64,000 nt of DNA from Chitinophaga pinensis (GCA_945862385.1 CAMAXV010000001.1:124001-188000), one strand, 5' to 3'; counted from the first letter of the stretch, positions 37,738 to 47,391 are shown. Made by a program: numbers and translations. Notes: generated by a model not told the origin, from the letters alone.

Positions 37738-39630
37738 TTATCGCTTCGGCGCAATCGGAATTTTGACCACTGAAGGATAGATTTTTGAATGATGAATGCT
37801 GTTTTGAACAGTAACTGTTTGTGACTCGTTGTAATTAGCGCCTCCTGTATTGAGATTGCGATCAAAACGAGGGAAATTACTGCTGGAAATTTCAATGCGA
37901 ATGCGGTGTCCTGCAGCAAAATAATTACTGGTTACCATCGGACTCATATTCACTTTATACACCTTCCCTTTCTCCATGAATACTTCCTTGTCATATCCCT
38001 CGCGATAGCGCATACGCTGTATGGTTTCATCGAGGTTGTAAGCTTTTCCATCTGGATGGACATCAATTAACTTCAGGGTTATATCCGTATCAGCACCTGT
38101 TGATGAAACAAACAAAGTAGATTCAATAAAACCAGTCACTTCCACTCCTTCAGTCATTGGTTCTGATGTATACACCAAAATATCATCACGCAGCTCTAAT
38201 GCTGACTGATCAAAAGATCCGCCCTGTATCGCATTGCCCGTGCAACAAACATTACCGCCAACAGATGGAACAGGCTTCATCGGGTCGTAAGTGAATGTAT
38301 CCGGTGTTTCTAGTTTAGGAGACTTCTTAGGTTCCGATACTACCAAAGCGCCATCACCATTTCTCGTGTTGGCATGGCCATTACTGCTGAGCCACATGTT
38401 TTGCGTGCGAGTGCCAGGAACAGGGAAACTGTCGGCCGACTGCCATTTATTGGAGCCCATGGTATAGTAGCGTACCCGTGGATTTTTTTGTTTGAAATCA
38501 TTGGCTTCACCTTTTAAGTGAAGGTCGAACCACGACCAGGTAAGCTCATCATAATTCAATCTGGCATCACCCACACTGAGGTCTCCAACTTTAGTATCCT
38601 CCGTTGCACGCTTGTAAGAACAATGTAAAACTGGCGCTATAACCAGGTATTGATTATCAGCCACTTTTTTGTCTTTGGCTGTATTCCGAAGATGATTGAA
38701 TAATTCAATATTCGGACCAGAAGACACATCAAACCATGACACAAACCAGTAGCCTGGAACATCGATAGGCATATTATCATGCCACAATCCTCCCGAAAAC
38801 CATTGTGGATCATTCGGTTTCCTGGCAATCATGTTTTCATAAATACCTTGCTGTCCATCAACATTACGAATGATATCACTTACTGGTAAATGTGTGAAAG
38901 CCTTTCCCCAATCCACACGCGGCATTTCTGTAGCCATGTCATAAAACCTCGAAATACGGATCAAGTCTTTTTGCGAAATATCTTTTGGCAATGTGGGCCT
39001 GAACTGATCATTTTGTGTACCATACAGCCATGAAGTGAAGAGCATTTGTTGGGCCCCACCACGGTACCAGTTACCTTGCTCCTGAAAGCGACCCACCTTT
39101 CCAACTCCTGCCCCAAATCCCTGCGCTACGATGGCACCCAGTGCAGGATGCTTCCTGGCAGCCACCGCCATTTGCCATTCAGCAGTTGATGAACAACCAA
39201 TCAGTCCAATTTTACCGTTCGACCAGGGTTGTGCTGCAAACCAGGTGAAAGCATCATCTCCATCCGTAACCGGTGTCCCAAGGATATCCCATTCTCCTTC
39301 AGAAAAAAAGCGACCCCGTTCGTTTTGAACAGCATAGGCGTAGCCACGACTCACCGCATCGTAGGCATCTTGAAAGCTGCGTGAAGTCATCTTTCCATCA
39401 ACCCAGCTGTTGAAATTATAAGGAGTGCGAGACAATATCAGCGGATGTCGACCACCACCCTTGGGCCGGTAAATATCAGTAGCCAGTCTTACACCATCCC
39501 TCATCGTTATCATTACCTTTTGATCTATAACCGCAAATTCAGCCAGTTTACGATAGATATCAAGCGTATCCTGTGCGTTAGCGACCATGGTAAGGAGCAG
39601 TAGCAATGGGAGAAGCAGACGAAACTTCAT
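37738..39630 (-). CDS. CocE/NonD-family alpha/beta hydrolase (peptidase S15-like), exported
   Basis: 630 aa with a signal peptide (about 1-19, ending ANA/QD). The hydrolase half starts [19 protein letters not shown] and has the nucleophile elbow GCSSTAEW, followed by a His-bearing loop ([10 protein letters not shown]). A C-terminal jelly-roll (about 440-630), as in cocaine esterase and Xaa-Pro dipeptidyl peptidases, ends with [19 protein letters not shown]. Family members hydrolyse esters, glutaryl amides or X-Pro peptides; the substrate is not predictable. Confidence 0.9.
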   Translation of the reverse strand: MKFRLLLPLLLLLTMVANAQDTLDIYRKLAEFAVIDQKVMITMRDGVRLATDIYRPKGGGRHPLILSRTPYNFNSWVDGKMTSRSFQDAYDAVSRGYAYAVQNERGRFFSEGEWDILGTPVTDGDDAFTWFAAQPWSNGKIGLIGCSSTAEWQMAVAARKHPALGAIVAQGFGAGVGKVGRFQEQGNWYRGGAQQMLFTSWLYGTQNDQFRPTLPKDISQKDLIRISRFYDMATEMPRVDWGKAFTHLPVSDIIRNVDGQQGIYENMIARKPNDPQWFSGGLWHDNMPIDVPGYWFVSWFDVSSGPNIELFNHLRNTAKDKKVADNQYLVIAPVLHCSYKRATEDTKVGDLSVGDARLNYDELTWSWFDLHLKGEANDFKQKNPRVRYYTMGSNKWQSADSFPVPGTRTQNMWLSSNGHANTRNGDGALVVSEPKKSPKLETPDTFTYDPMKPVPSVGGNVCCTGNAIQGGSFDQSALELRDDILVYTSEPMTEGVEVTGFIESTLFVSSTGADTDITLKLIDVHPDGKAYNLDETIQRMRYREGYDKEVFMEKGKVYKVNMSPMVTSNYFAAGHRIRIEISSSNFPRFDRNLNTGGANYNESQTVTVQNSIHHSKIYPSVVKIPIAPKR

Positions 39631-39718
39631 GTTAATTTATTTAGATACATGAATGTACTGATGAATTAATAAAAGAAGAATATTCTTAAACTATTAATCC
39701 TGAATTTCATTTATGTAT

Positions 39719-39783
39719 CCCTTTATTACATCTTTTATTTATTTTACCCCCCTTTTTATTACATTTTTATACAATTTTTACCC
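39719..39783 (+). repeat. Two imperfect tandem copies of a 31-34 bp unit upstream of the AAA gene
   Basis: Copy A (39719-39749) and copy B (39750-39783) each run from CCCTTT through ATTACAT to TTTTACCC, with a few substitutions and 3 extra bases in B. They end 12 bp before the ATG at 39796. They could bind a regulator or simply be a local duplication of an AT-rich promoter region. Confidence 0.45.
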
Positions 39784-39795
39784 GATCTTTATAAC

Positions 39796-41169
39796 ATGTT
39801 TGAAAGGCTGATTACACAGGAACTCGAAAAATGGGCGCAAAATTCTTCTCGGAAGCCGATGGTAATCAGAGGAGCGCGGCAAGTAGGAAAAACAACACTC
39901 GTTAACGAGTTTGCTAAAAATTTTGATCACTATATTTATTTAAATCTTGAAACAAGTGATGATAAAGAGCCATTTGAAGCATTTTCATCAATTGAAACCC
40001 TGATTAAGACATTATTCTTTCTGAAGGATATACCGCTTTCAAAAAAAGGACAAACGATTATCTTCATTGATGAAATCCAGGAAGTACCAAAAGCTCTAAA
40101 TACACTTCGCTATTTCTATGAACATGCCCCTGAAATTGCTGTTATTGCTGCAGGAAGTATGCTTGAAACCCTATTAGATAAAAATATCAGCTTCCCTGTT
40201 GGTCGTGTTGAATATAAAGTAATCAGACCAGCGTCTTTTCCCGAGTTTCTTACAGCAGTTGGCGAAAGATCAGCATTAGACCAATTATTAGAGGCTCCAA
40301 TAGTCTCGTTTGCTCAAAATAAATTAATGAGCCTATTTCACACTTATGCGTTAATTGGTGGCATGCCTGAAGTCGTTCAAAATTATGCTACCAACAAAGA
40401 CCTGGTATTATTAAGCCCTATTTATGATTCTTTAATCAGTGGATACCTGCAAGACGTTGAAAAATATGCAAAAAGTAATCCTCATTTACTTCATATCAGA
40501 CATTGTATCCAAAGTTCATTTGCTCAAGCTGGCAAAAGAATAAAATTTGAAGGCTTTGGAAATTCGCCATATAAGTCGAGGGAAATGGGAGAAGGATTGA
40601 GAACTTTAGAAAAGGTGCTCCTTTTACAATTGATATATCCATGCACAAGTGCCATGCTTCCTCTAATTCCTGATATCAACAAATCACCCCGACTACAAAT
40701 TTTGGATACCGGATTATTAAATTACAATGTGGGCATTCAAAAAGATATATTAGGAACAAGAGATTTGAATAGTATCTACCAGGGTACAATGATTGAACAT
40801 CTTGTTGGACAAGAACTACTGGCTTTTCAGTTTAATTCTTTGAGTGCACTTCACTTTTGGGTGAGAGAGAAAAAGGACTCTACTGCAGAAGTAGATTATA
40901 TTTTTCAATATGATGGGTTGCTTATTCCCATTGAAGTGAAATCAGGGAAAGTAGGGTCCTTAAAATCCTTACACAGTTATATGGATATTGCTCCACATAA
41001 TTTAGCAATACGATTTTATGCCGGGGGATTGAATGTATCGGATGCTATATCACTAAAAGGTAAACCATACAAAATTTTAAATCTACCTTATTTCCTTGTA
41101 TCACAAATTGAAAAATATATCGACTGGTTTCAATTACAATTCTCCTTGCGGCGTGTATCAATGATGTAG
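39796..41169 (+). CDS. AAA ATPase with DUF4143 domain
   Basis: 457 aa. AAA_14 N-terminal part: Walker A GARQVGKTT, Walker B TIIFIDEIQE, sensor region AAGSMLE. The C-terminal DUF4143 domain (about 215-400) includes EHLVGQELLA, HFWVREKKDSTAEVDYIF and PIEVKSG, a PD-(D/E)XK-like nuclease fold pattern. Such proteins are very common, mobile between genomes, and of unknown function. The last 40 bp overlap the tail of the convergent NTF2-like gene. Confidence 0.9.
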   Translation: MFERLITQELEKWAQNSSRKPMVIRGARQVGKTTLVNEFAKNFDHYIYLNLETSDDKEPFEAFSSIETLIKTLFFLKDIPLSKKGQTIIFIDEIQEVPKALNTLRYFYEHAPEIAVIAAGSMLETLLDKNISFPVGRVEYKVIRPASFPEFLTAVGERSALDQLLEAPIVSFAQNKLMSLFHTYALIGGMPEVVQNYATNKDLVLLSPIYDSLISGYLQDVEKYAKSNPHLLHIRHCIQSSFAQAGKRIKFEGFGNSPYKSREMGEGLRTLEKVLLLQLIYPCTSAMLPLIPDINKSPRLQILDTGLLNYNVGIQKDILGTRDLNSIYQGTMIEHLVGQELLAFQFNSLSALHFWVREKKDSTAEVDYIFQYDGLLIPIEVKSGKVGSLKSLHSYMDIAPHNLAIRFYAGGLNVSDAISLKGKPYKILNLPYFLVSQIEKYIDWFQLQFSLRRVSMM

Positions 41170-41585
41170 TTGATCTTCCATACACCATCTAATTTTACAA
41201 GCGTAAATGTATTTACACCACAGTGACTAAAATTGCCGTTAAATATAAACCGATAAGGCGTCCATGCAATTGCTAAATCTCCATCAATTTTTATGGTTTC
41301 AAAAACGATTTGCTCATCAGCAGCACCCTTTGCTAGTTTACCTATGGATGATGCAAATCCAGCTACTGCATTTTGGCGAACAGATGTCTTCCCCTCTTTA
41401 CTTTGGATAATTGTTTGCATAATCGCACCAGGTGCAAAAGCTGATATTACTGCTGTAGAATCAGCATTACGCATACCTTGGAACATTTGGTTAATGGTTG
41501 CTTTTACTGCCATTTCATCCTGCTGTGCGAAAACGGAAATGGTAAATGAAGCAGAAATTAAGAGGAGTAAAATAAGTTTTTTCAT
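41130..41585 (-). CDS. Exported NTF2-like (DUF4440/SnoaL-like) protein
   Basis: 151 aa with a signal peptide (about 1-20, ending VFA/QQ). It has VKATINQMFQGMRNADSTAVISAFAP at the start and NTFTLVKLDGVWKINYIIDTRRKENC at the end, a closing motif that is common in such proteins. That conserved end supports the real stop at 41130, so the 40-bp antisense overlap with the AAA gene is genuine. Function unknown; probably a ligand-binding or scavenging fold. Confidence 0.75.
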   Translation of the reverse strand: MKKLILLLLISASFTISVFAQQDEMAVKATINQMFQGMRNADSTAVISAFAPGAIMQTIIQSKEGKTSVRQNAVAGFASSIGKLAKGAADEQIVFETIKIDGDLAIAWTPYRFIFNGNFSHCGVNTFTLVKLDGVWKINYIIDTRRKENCN

Positions 41586-41676
41586 ATTGGCAATTTATTC
41601 ATGAATACTGCGTAGTGCATGTTTAGATGGCAGAGATCAAAAAATGAAAAGAAGATATGCTGCTTTAATTAAAATA

Positions 41677-42195
41677 TTAATTCAATTCAGACATCTTGGA
41701 CTTCAGTTGATCAAATGAAAACCGATCAGAATTATTTTTTCCTACATACCTGAATACTTCCCTCCCTTTTTTATCCAATAAAATCAATGCCGGGTAGTGA
41801 ACTGATTGACCATGAAAGGCATACCCCGCCGGAATTTTAAACCTATCTGCTAAGCTGGCATTAATGTCCTGGTATATGGGAAAAGCCTCCTGAGTTGATG
41901 AACTCAATTTGGATGTCCAGTTTTTAATATCTTGTTCATCATCGGGTTTAATAAAAACCTGAATTACGTTTGGTAATGAGGCTGCTTTTGCAGCATAGTC
42001 GTTGGTATGGCGAATACAGTACGGACACTCCGTCTTTAATAAAAAATGAAGTGCAACATATTTTCCTCTTGCACTGCTTAAAGTAAATGTTTCAGAACCG
42101 TTTGCTGATTTTAGCGTAAAATCATTACTTTTTTGTGCATTCAATATTGAAATGAAAGAAATAAAAAATAAACTCAATGAAATATTCTTCATCAT
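41677..42195 (-). CDS. Exported thioredoxin-like (AhpC/TSA-type redoxin) protein
   Basis: 172 aa with a signal peptide (about 1-20, ending LNA/QK). The fold pattern is DFTLKSANGSETFTLSSARGKYVALHFLLKTECPYC. The redox motif is CPYC, followed by a helix, and a late cis-Pro region (VHYPALILLDKKGREVFRYVG). CPYC is the glutaredoxin-type active site, here in a periplasmic TlpA-like setting. It likely reduces or exchanges disulfides of exported proteins. Confidence 0.82.
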   Translation of the reverse strand: MMKNISLSLFFISFISILNAQKSNDFTLKSANGSETFTLSSARGKYVALHFLLKTECPYCIRHTNDYAAKAASLPNVIQVFIKPDDEQDIKNWTSKLSSSTQEAFPIYQDINASLADRFKIPAGYAFHGQSVHYPALILLDKKGREVFRYVGKNNSDRFSFDQLKSKMSELN

Positions 42196-42243
42196 AAGTC
42201 ACCATATTATAAACAAGTTAAATAGACAATCAAAAATATAAAA

Positions 42244-42286
42244 AAATGAGCTGTATTTAGTTATAGTTACTAAAAACAGCTCATTT
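42244..42286 (-). terminator. Rho-independent terminator after the fasciclin gene
   Basis: AAATGAGCTGT at 42244-42254 pairs with ACAGCTCATTT at 42276-42286, and an inner stem TTTAGT/ACTAAA extends it. On the minus strand the hairpin runs into a T-run (about 42246-42241), 24 bp past the stop at 42310. It would stop fasciclin transcripts before the redoxin gene. Confidence 0.75.
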
Positions 42287-42309
42287 CAGAAAAAACCAGA
42301 AATCTTTAT

Positions 42310-42822
42310 TTACTTAGGCAGCACTACCGAGTCAATCACATGGATAACTCCGTTTCCTGCTTTCAAATCAGTGGCTACAACAGTAGATACACCCCCATTT
42401 TCATCAGTCAGAATCACTTTCCCATCTTTCAAGGATGCAGTCAATGAACCACCGCTAACTGTTTTTACAGTTACTTTACCACCACCATCAGTAATGGCTT
42501 TTACAACTGCTGCTGCGTCTAAATTTCCTGCTACTACATGATAAGTCAAAACTTTGACCAATGTTGCTTTATTTTCTGGCTTCAATAAGCTTTCTACTGT
42601 ACCTGCTGGTAATTTACCAAAAGCTGCATTTACCGGAGCAAAAACTGTGAACGGACCAGCAGATTGCAATGTTTCAACCAATCCTGCTGCTTTGACAGCC
42701 GCTACAAGGGTAGAATGGTCTTTTGATCCTACAGCGATGTCTACTACTGTTTTTTGCGCATTTGCTGTTGAAAATACACTTGATAATGCAATAAAAGCGA
42801 TAGCAAAGAATTTAATTTTCAT
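42310..42822 (-). CDS. Fasciclin (FAS1) domain protein, exported
   Basis: 170 aa: a signal peptide (about 1-22, ending ANA/QK) and a single FAS1 domain. The H1 motif is GPFTVFAPVNAAFGKLP; the H2-like part is GNGVIHVIDSVVLPK, with YHVVAG between. FAS1 proteins mediate adhesion or matrix contacts and are secreted. It stands alone, with its own terminator. Confidence 0.93.
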   Translation of the reverse strand: MKIKFFAIAFIALSSVFSTANAQKTVVDIAVGSKDHSTLVAAVKAAGLVETLQSAGPFTVFAPVNAAFGKLPAGTVESLLKPENKATLVKVLTYHVVAGNLDAAAVVKAITDGGGKVTVKTVSGGSLTASLKDGKVILTDENGGVSTVVATDLKAGNGVIHVIDSVVLPK

Positions 42823-43001
42823 TTTTTGTTTAATTTGTAATTACTAACCATTAAACATAATTTAAGTTCGAATTACCCCAAGCCTTAACAAAATGTTCAC
42901 TTAATAACTACCCTTAAAAAATTTGAGAAACATTCAAAAGCAATATTCTGTATAGATTCGCTGTTACAAAATGGTTGGAAAGTCCATAAAATACCTTGGC
43001 A

Positions 43002-43658
43002 ATGCGAAATATAAAAGTAAAAATATGCTGTATCAGCAGTACTGCAGAAGCAAAATTGGCTATTCAATATGGTGCTGCTGCAATTGGATTGGTTGGAAAA
43101 ATGCCAAGTGGACCAGGAATAATTGACGATGAGTTGATACAAAGCATAGCCAAAACGGTTCCACCACCCATATCAACTTTTTTACTGACGAGTGAAACCC
43201 GTGCGGAAGATATTATTGCACATTATAAAAAAACTCAGACTTCAACAATCCAAATAGTAGATGCATTATCAAACAAGCAATATGATTCAATCAGAGAAGA
43301 ACTTCCGAATGTTAAGTTGGTTCAGGTAATACATGTCATCAATGAACAATCAATTGACGAGGCGATTGAAATTTCAGCACATGTAGATGCTATTTTACTG
43401 GATAGCGGTAATCCAAATTTTGCGACTAAAGAACTAGGCGGTACTGGTCGTGTACACAATTGGGACTTAAGTAAAAGAATAAGAAAAAGTATAGATATAC
43501 CCATATTCTTGGCTGGTGGAATCAATAAGGATAATGTTCGGGCTGCCATAGATTATGTTCAACCCTTTGGAATAGACCTCTGTAGTAGTGTTAGAACAAA
43601 TGGAAAATTAGATGAGAAAAAGTTAGAAGCGTTTTTTACCGCTGTTCAGCAGATATGA
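43002..43658 (+). CDS. Phosphoribosylanthranilate isomerase-like protein (TrpF paralogue)
   Basis: 218 aa from ATG 43002 (an upstream TTG is less likely). TIM-barrel with VKICCIS at the start, where TrpF normally has KICG; the catalytic Cys is kept and the Gly is replaced by a second Cys. ILLDSG gives the expected Asp, and GGTGRVHNWDLS, FLAGGINKDNVRAA and DLCSSVRTNGKLD match the phosphate-binding end. It stands outside any trp operon, so it may be a stand-alone TrpF or a paralogue with another substrate. Confidence 0.8.
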   Translation: MRNIKVKICCISSTAEAKLAIQYGAAAIGLVGKMPSGPGIIDDELIQSIAKTVPPPISTFLLTSETRAEDIIAHYKKTQTSTIQIVDALSNKQYDSIREELPNVKLVQVIHVINEQSIDEAIEISAHVDAILLDSGNPNFATKELGGTGRVHNWDLSKRIRKSIDIPIFLAGGINKDNVRAAIDYVQPFGIDLCSSVRTNGKLDEKKLEAFFTAVQQI

Positions 43659-43770
43659 CATTTTTCATCGATTAACATCTACTATAAGCACTTATAAAAT
43701 ATGATATAAAAAGTCAATCCCTTCTGAATACCTTGCTCCCCTTTGATCAACATTACACAAAATATAAATT

Positions 43771-44805
43771 GTGAGTAGCACCAGCAAAAATTACTGGCTA
43801 TGTCAACTGATTGGGTGGACAAGCGTTGTACTGATTGAAGTCAGTAATTACACGTTTTTTATAGCCAAAAAGTTTATTCCTGAATTGCTGCTTTCGTTTA
43901 CTTTACAAGCCATTGCAGGTCTATTGATCATGCATGGGTATAGATGGTATTTAAAAATTAACAATTATCAGTGGCAGACCAACTCCAGCATATGGATAAA
44001 AGCCTTCCTGGAGACTGTTGTTTTAGCAGGTCTCCAAACCGGAAGTACTAATTTGATTTATCTCAGCCTTTATGGACAAGCGTACATAAAGGAAATACAT
44101 TTAATTGACATCCTGGGCAATATCTATAATTGGATGAGGTACATTGGCGTATGGGTTATTATTTACTTCATGTATCAACTACTTAGAAAAAGCAATGAAA
44201 CAGAAAAAGCCAAAATTCTCGCTGAAAACAATAGCAAATCCGCAGAACTTGAATTGTTGAAAAGTCAATTGAACCCTCATTTTCTGTTCAATGCACTAAA
44301 TAGTATCAAAGCACTCATTCTGATAGACCCGGAAAAAAGCAGGGATGCAATAGTGGAATTAAGTGAATTACTTCGCTTTACATTGCAATACAGCAAAGAA
44401 AGGCTTATTCCACTTGAAAAAGAACTGGCAGAGGTAGAGAAATATTTATCATTGGAGCAGATGCGTTTTGGTGATCGATTGGAAATACAACTGGATAAAC
44501 CAGAATTTATAGCGCACTGTCAAATACCTCCTGCTATTTTACTGACGCTTGCAGAGAATGCAGTAAAACATGGAATTGGCAGATTGGAATCTGGTGGAAA
44601 AATAATTATTCAACATTATAAGAAAAATAAACTGCTCATCATTCAAATGCGAAACAGTGGTTATTTTGAACAAATTGAAACAGGTGGTATAGGATTAAAA
44701 CAAATACGAGTAAGATTAGGTGCCCTGTTCGGTGAGGCAGCTCAGTTTGATATCCGAAATGAAAGCGGCATGGTTATTTCTGAATTAAGTATTCCACAAA
44801 CATGA
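43771..44805 (+). CDS. LytS/YehU-type sensor histidine kinase
   Basis: 344 aa, starting with GTG; no internal Met offers a better start before the first membrane segment. Four hydrophobic segments (about 10-30, 36-55, 78-100, 118-137), then a short coiled coil and the His_kinase domain with the phospho-acceptor His170 in QLNPHFLFNALNS. The ATPase part shows LAENAVKHGI and GGIGLKQIRVRL. The stop overlaps the response regulator start by 4 nt (ATGA). The sensed signal is unknown. Confidence 0.9.
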   Translation: MSSTSKNYWLCQLIGWTSVVLIEVSNYTFFIAKKFIPELLLSFTLQAIAGLLIMHGYRWYLKINNYQWQTNSSIWIKAFLETVVLAGLQTGSTNLIYLSLYGQAYIKEIHLIDILGNIYNWMRYIGVWVIIYFMYQLLRKSNETEKAKILAENNSKSAELELLKSQLNPHFLFNALNSIKALILIDPEKSRDAIVELSELLRFTLQYSKERLIPLEKELAEVEKYLSLEQMRFGDRLEIQLDKPEFIAHCQIPPAILLTLAENAVKHGIGRLESGGKIIIQHYKKNKLLIIQMRNSGYFEQIETGGIGLKQIRVRLGALFGEAAQFDIRNESGMVISELSIPQT

Positions 44806-45509
44806 GTGTAAAAACAATTATTATTGACGACGAACCACTTTCAGTAGCAGAACTCCAGGTAATGCTGAAACAGTTCAAGGGAATTGAAGTAGTAGCTACT
44901 GCTACACGTTCATCTGAGGCTCTCGAAAAAATTTCCCTGCATAAACCAGATTTATTGTTTTTAGACATCAATATGCCTGAAAGCAATGGCTTTCAATTAT
45001 TGGAAGCACTCGACGAGACACCAGATGTCATTTTTGTAACAGCTTATGATGAATATGCAGTTAAAGCTTTTGAAATCAATGCCTTGGATTATATTCTAAA
45101 ACCCGTAAACAAAGAACGTCTCTTAGAAGCGGTGCAGAAAGTTATCAATAAACAAACTGTCATTCCAACAAGATTGGATGCGGAAAAACGAATTTTCATT
45201 AAAGATGGAGACCATTGCTTTTTTGTAACACTCAAAGAAATTATATACCTGGAAAGTGCTGGTAATTATGTAAAAGTGTTTTTCCAGAACAAAAAGCCAT
45301 TATTGCACCGGTCATTAAACTATATGGAAGAAAGACTTCCCGAATCAATATTTTTCCGTGCCAGCAGACAACACATCATCAATACTGAATTTATTAAAGG
45401 AATACAGCCTTTTTTGAACAACACACTACGAGTAACCATGACAAATGGAGCAATCATTGACATTAGTCAGCGTCAGGCTGTACGATTCAAAGAGCAAATG
45501 GGAATTTAG
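44802..45509 (+). CDS. LytTR-family response regulator
   Basis: 235 aa. Receiver domain with acidic pair IIDDE, phospho-acceptor Asp55 in LLFLDINMPES, and Lys in YILKPVNK. The C-terminal LytTR DNA-binding domain (about 130-235) has IIYLESAGNYVKVFF and RASRQHIINTEFIKG. It works with the adjacent LytS-type kinase. LytTR regulators often control nearby membrane proteins, and two small ones follow. Confidence 0.93.
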   Translation: MSVKTIIIDDEPLSVAELQVMLKQFKGIEVVATATRSSEALEKISLHKPDLLFLDINMPESNGFQLLEALDETPDVIFVTAYDEYAVKAFEINALDYILKPVNKERLLEAVQKVINKQTVIPTRLDAEKRIFIKDGDHCFFVTLKEIIYLESAGNYVKVFFQNKKPLLHRSLNYMEERLPESIFFRASRQHIINTEFIKGIQPFLNNTLRVTMTNGAIIDISQRQAVRFKEQMGI

Positions 45510-45595
45510 CCTTTAATCACCTGAATGCTGCGATAGTGTAATTAAAATCTATTATTTAAAGAAATTTGTGAATTTTACACGACTAAATAATACAC

Positions 45596-45736
45596 ATGAA
45601 ACAATTAATCGTCGACCTAAAAAATCTTTTCAGAAATAATTGGAAATTTTTACTGATCATTTTTATCATCATCTTATTTATACTAAACTATAATGAGGTG
45701 AAAATTGGGATCATTGACGGATGGAACAACAAATAG
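45596..45736 (+). CDS. Single-span small membrane protein (46 aa)
   Basis: ATG at 45596 to TAG at 45734-45736. A basic N-terminus (LKNLFRNNWKF) precedes one strongly hydrophobic helix (LLIIFIIILFIL) and a short polar tail (GIIDGWNNK). The next small ORF begins 21 bp later, so the two look like one transcript behind the LytS/LytTR pair. No family is recognised; the clean start, stop and hydrophobic profile support it. Confidence 0.5.
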   Translation: MKQLIVDLKNLFRNNWKFLLIIFIIILFILNYNEVKIGIIDGWNNK

Positions 45737-45757
45737 ATTAAACACAAAATCAACGAC

Positions 45758-46000
45758 ATGAAAACTCCATTTAACAAATTTCTTTACATCGGTTTCCTGC
45801 TTCTCGGATTGTTTCAGGCTTTCTTTTCAAAAGATTATATGCAAGCTGCTGGTTCAGTGGGTATTGCACTCGCCTTTGATCCATTTAATACAGAACAAAA
45901 ATGGGATGAAAGGCCAACCTGGCAGAAAGCAATTTTAATCATTCACCTGGCACTGGTGGCAGCCATGTTCGGATTTGGAATTGGTTTGAATGATAAATAA
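45758..46000 (+). CDS. Small two-span membrane protein (80 aa)
   Basis: Two hydrophobic segments (about 8-24 and 58-76) flank a polar loop rich in aromatic and acidic residues (DPFNTEQKWDERPTWQK). No signal-peptidase site stands out. It is probably co-transcribed with the 46-aa protein. Function unknown; it is a candidate target of the upstream LytTR regulator. Confidence 0.65.
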   Translation: MKTPFNKFLYIGFLLLGLFQAFFSKDYMQAAGSVGIALAFDPFNTEQKWDERPTWQKAILIIHLALVAAMFGFGIGLNDK

Positions 46001-46030
46001 TTAGTTGAAATTGAAAAGTCAACTTCCAAT

Positions 46031-46747
46031 TTAAATCCTTTTTAAGATTGAAAAAGGAATTATTTTAAGGAGGGTGCCAATCACCCTCCACCTCCTTGAA
46101 ACACACACCACTTCTTTTTTTTCTTTTATGGCAGTCAAGATTTGTTGAGCTGCTTTCTCAACAGGAGCTACCCAAAACAGGGCTTCGCCCTTCGCCATGG
46201 CGGTATCAACAAAACCCGGACGAACATCAGTCACCGTAATACTTGATTCAAAGTCTTTTGCATTAATTCTCAATCCCTCTAAGTAATTAATTTGGTAAGC
46301 TTTCGTAGCATAATAAGACGGGGCAATCCCATTGCCTCGTATTCCCGCAATTGAACTGATATTCACCAAATGACCATGTCCTTGTACCTTAAAATACCTC
46401 ATGGCCCAATCTGCAACACAAGTGAAACCCTGCACATTTGTTTTGATAACATCATTTTCGATCTCAAAATTCAAATCTTTGTTTTCTTCTCCAATACCAG
46501 CAGAAATAATAATCAGATCTAAGCCGCCCATTTGATCGACTAGTTCATTTAAAGAAACTTCAATTTTAGATAAATCCTGAACATCCATTCGCTTTACAAA
46601 AACTCGATCAGGATTTTTCTCTTTTAAAGTATCCAATAACTTTTCTCTCCTTCCTGTAATGCCTATATTGAATTTCTCCTGCAATAGCAACTCTGCTAAT
46701 GCTTTACCGATACCACTTGTAGCGCCAATTATAAGTGCCTTTTTCAT
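46031..46747 (-). CDS. Short-chain dehydrogenase/reductase (SDR)
   Basis: The ATG at 46747 gives 238 aa and puts the nucleotide-binding strand directly at the N-terminus; the longer frame begins with TTG. Cofactor motif GATSGIGKA, Arg-containing TGRREKL (favours NADPH), the NISS serine region, and the catalytic YYATK. It ends with a basic amphipathic segment. The oxidised or reduced compound is unknown. It converges with the small membrane protein gene and diverges from the DinB-like gene. Confidence 0.9.
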   Translation of the reverse strand: MKKALIIGATSGIGKALAELLLQEKFNIGITGRREKLLDTLKEKNPDRVFVKRMDVQDLSKIEVSLNELVDQMGGLDLIIISAGIGEENKDLNFEIENDVIKTNVQGFTCVADWAMRYFKVQGHGHLVNISSIAGIRGNGIAPSYYATKAYQINYLEGLRINAKDFESSITVTDVRPGFVDTAMAKGEALFWVAPVEKAAQQILTAIKEKKEVVCVSRRWRVIGTLLKIIPFSILKRI

Positions 46748-46803
46748 AGTATAAAAATAGACAATTTGATAATAGTGAATATTAACATTTTGATTTTCAG
46801 ACA

Positions 46804-47355
46804 ATGAAAAAAACAAAGTATTTTAGATCAATGAGAATACTTCAAACATTGATTTTTTCAGTCTTTTCAACAGTACTTATGGCACAGGATAGCCAAATTT
46901 TTTTTCAAAGTCACCTTAAAAAATTTGAAAACGCGAAATTCTATACGTTATCAATTGCTGAAATGCTGCCTGCTGATAATTTTGACTTCAAACCCGTAAA
47001 AGAAGAAATGAGTTTCAAAGAACAACTTATTCATCTGTGTGAAAATATTTACTGGCTTAGTTCAACTTATATCAAGGAAGTAACAAACCCATTACAGGAC
47101 AATAAAAATAGAGCAAATGAAATGGATAAAGAACAAGTTTTGAAACTCGTAACTAACGCATACGATTATGCTTTAAAAGCAATGTTAGATCTGGATGAAA
47201 AAACACTTTCAAAAGAATTTAACTGGAGTGGTGGTAAGATGAATAAATTTCAATTCTTGAATCTGATTCAGGATCATCAGGCCCATCATGTAGGACAACT
47301 TATTGTTTATCTCAGACTAAACGGTATAACACCGCCCAAATACATTGGCTGGTAG
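46804..47355 (+). CDS. DinB-like four-helix-bundle protein, exported
   Basis: 183 aa with a signal peptide (ending LMA/QD); ATG 46831 is an alternative start that shortens its n-region. A DinB-fold helical bundle, with His residues in the usual metal-binding places: QLIHLCENIYWL and the closing DHQAHHVGQLIVYLRLNGI. Export is unusual for this mainly cytosolic fold but is found in Bacteroidota. Possible metal-dependent thiol or transferase activity is unproven. Confidence 0.82.
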   Translation: MKKTKYFRSMRILQTLIFSVFSTVLMAQDSQIFFQSHLKKFENAKFYTLSIAEMLPADNFDFKPVKEEMSFKEQLIHLCENIYWLSSTYIKEVTNPLQDNKNRANEMDKEQVLKLVTNAYDYALKAMLDLDEKTLSKEFNWSGGKMNKFQFLNLIQDHQAHHVGQLIVYLRLNGITPPKYIGW

Positions 47356-47391
47356 GCTACTATAAATATTATTAAATTCAAATCACTTCCA

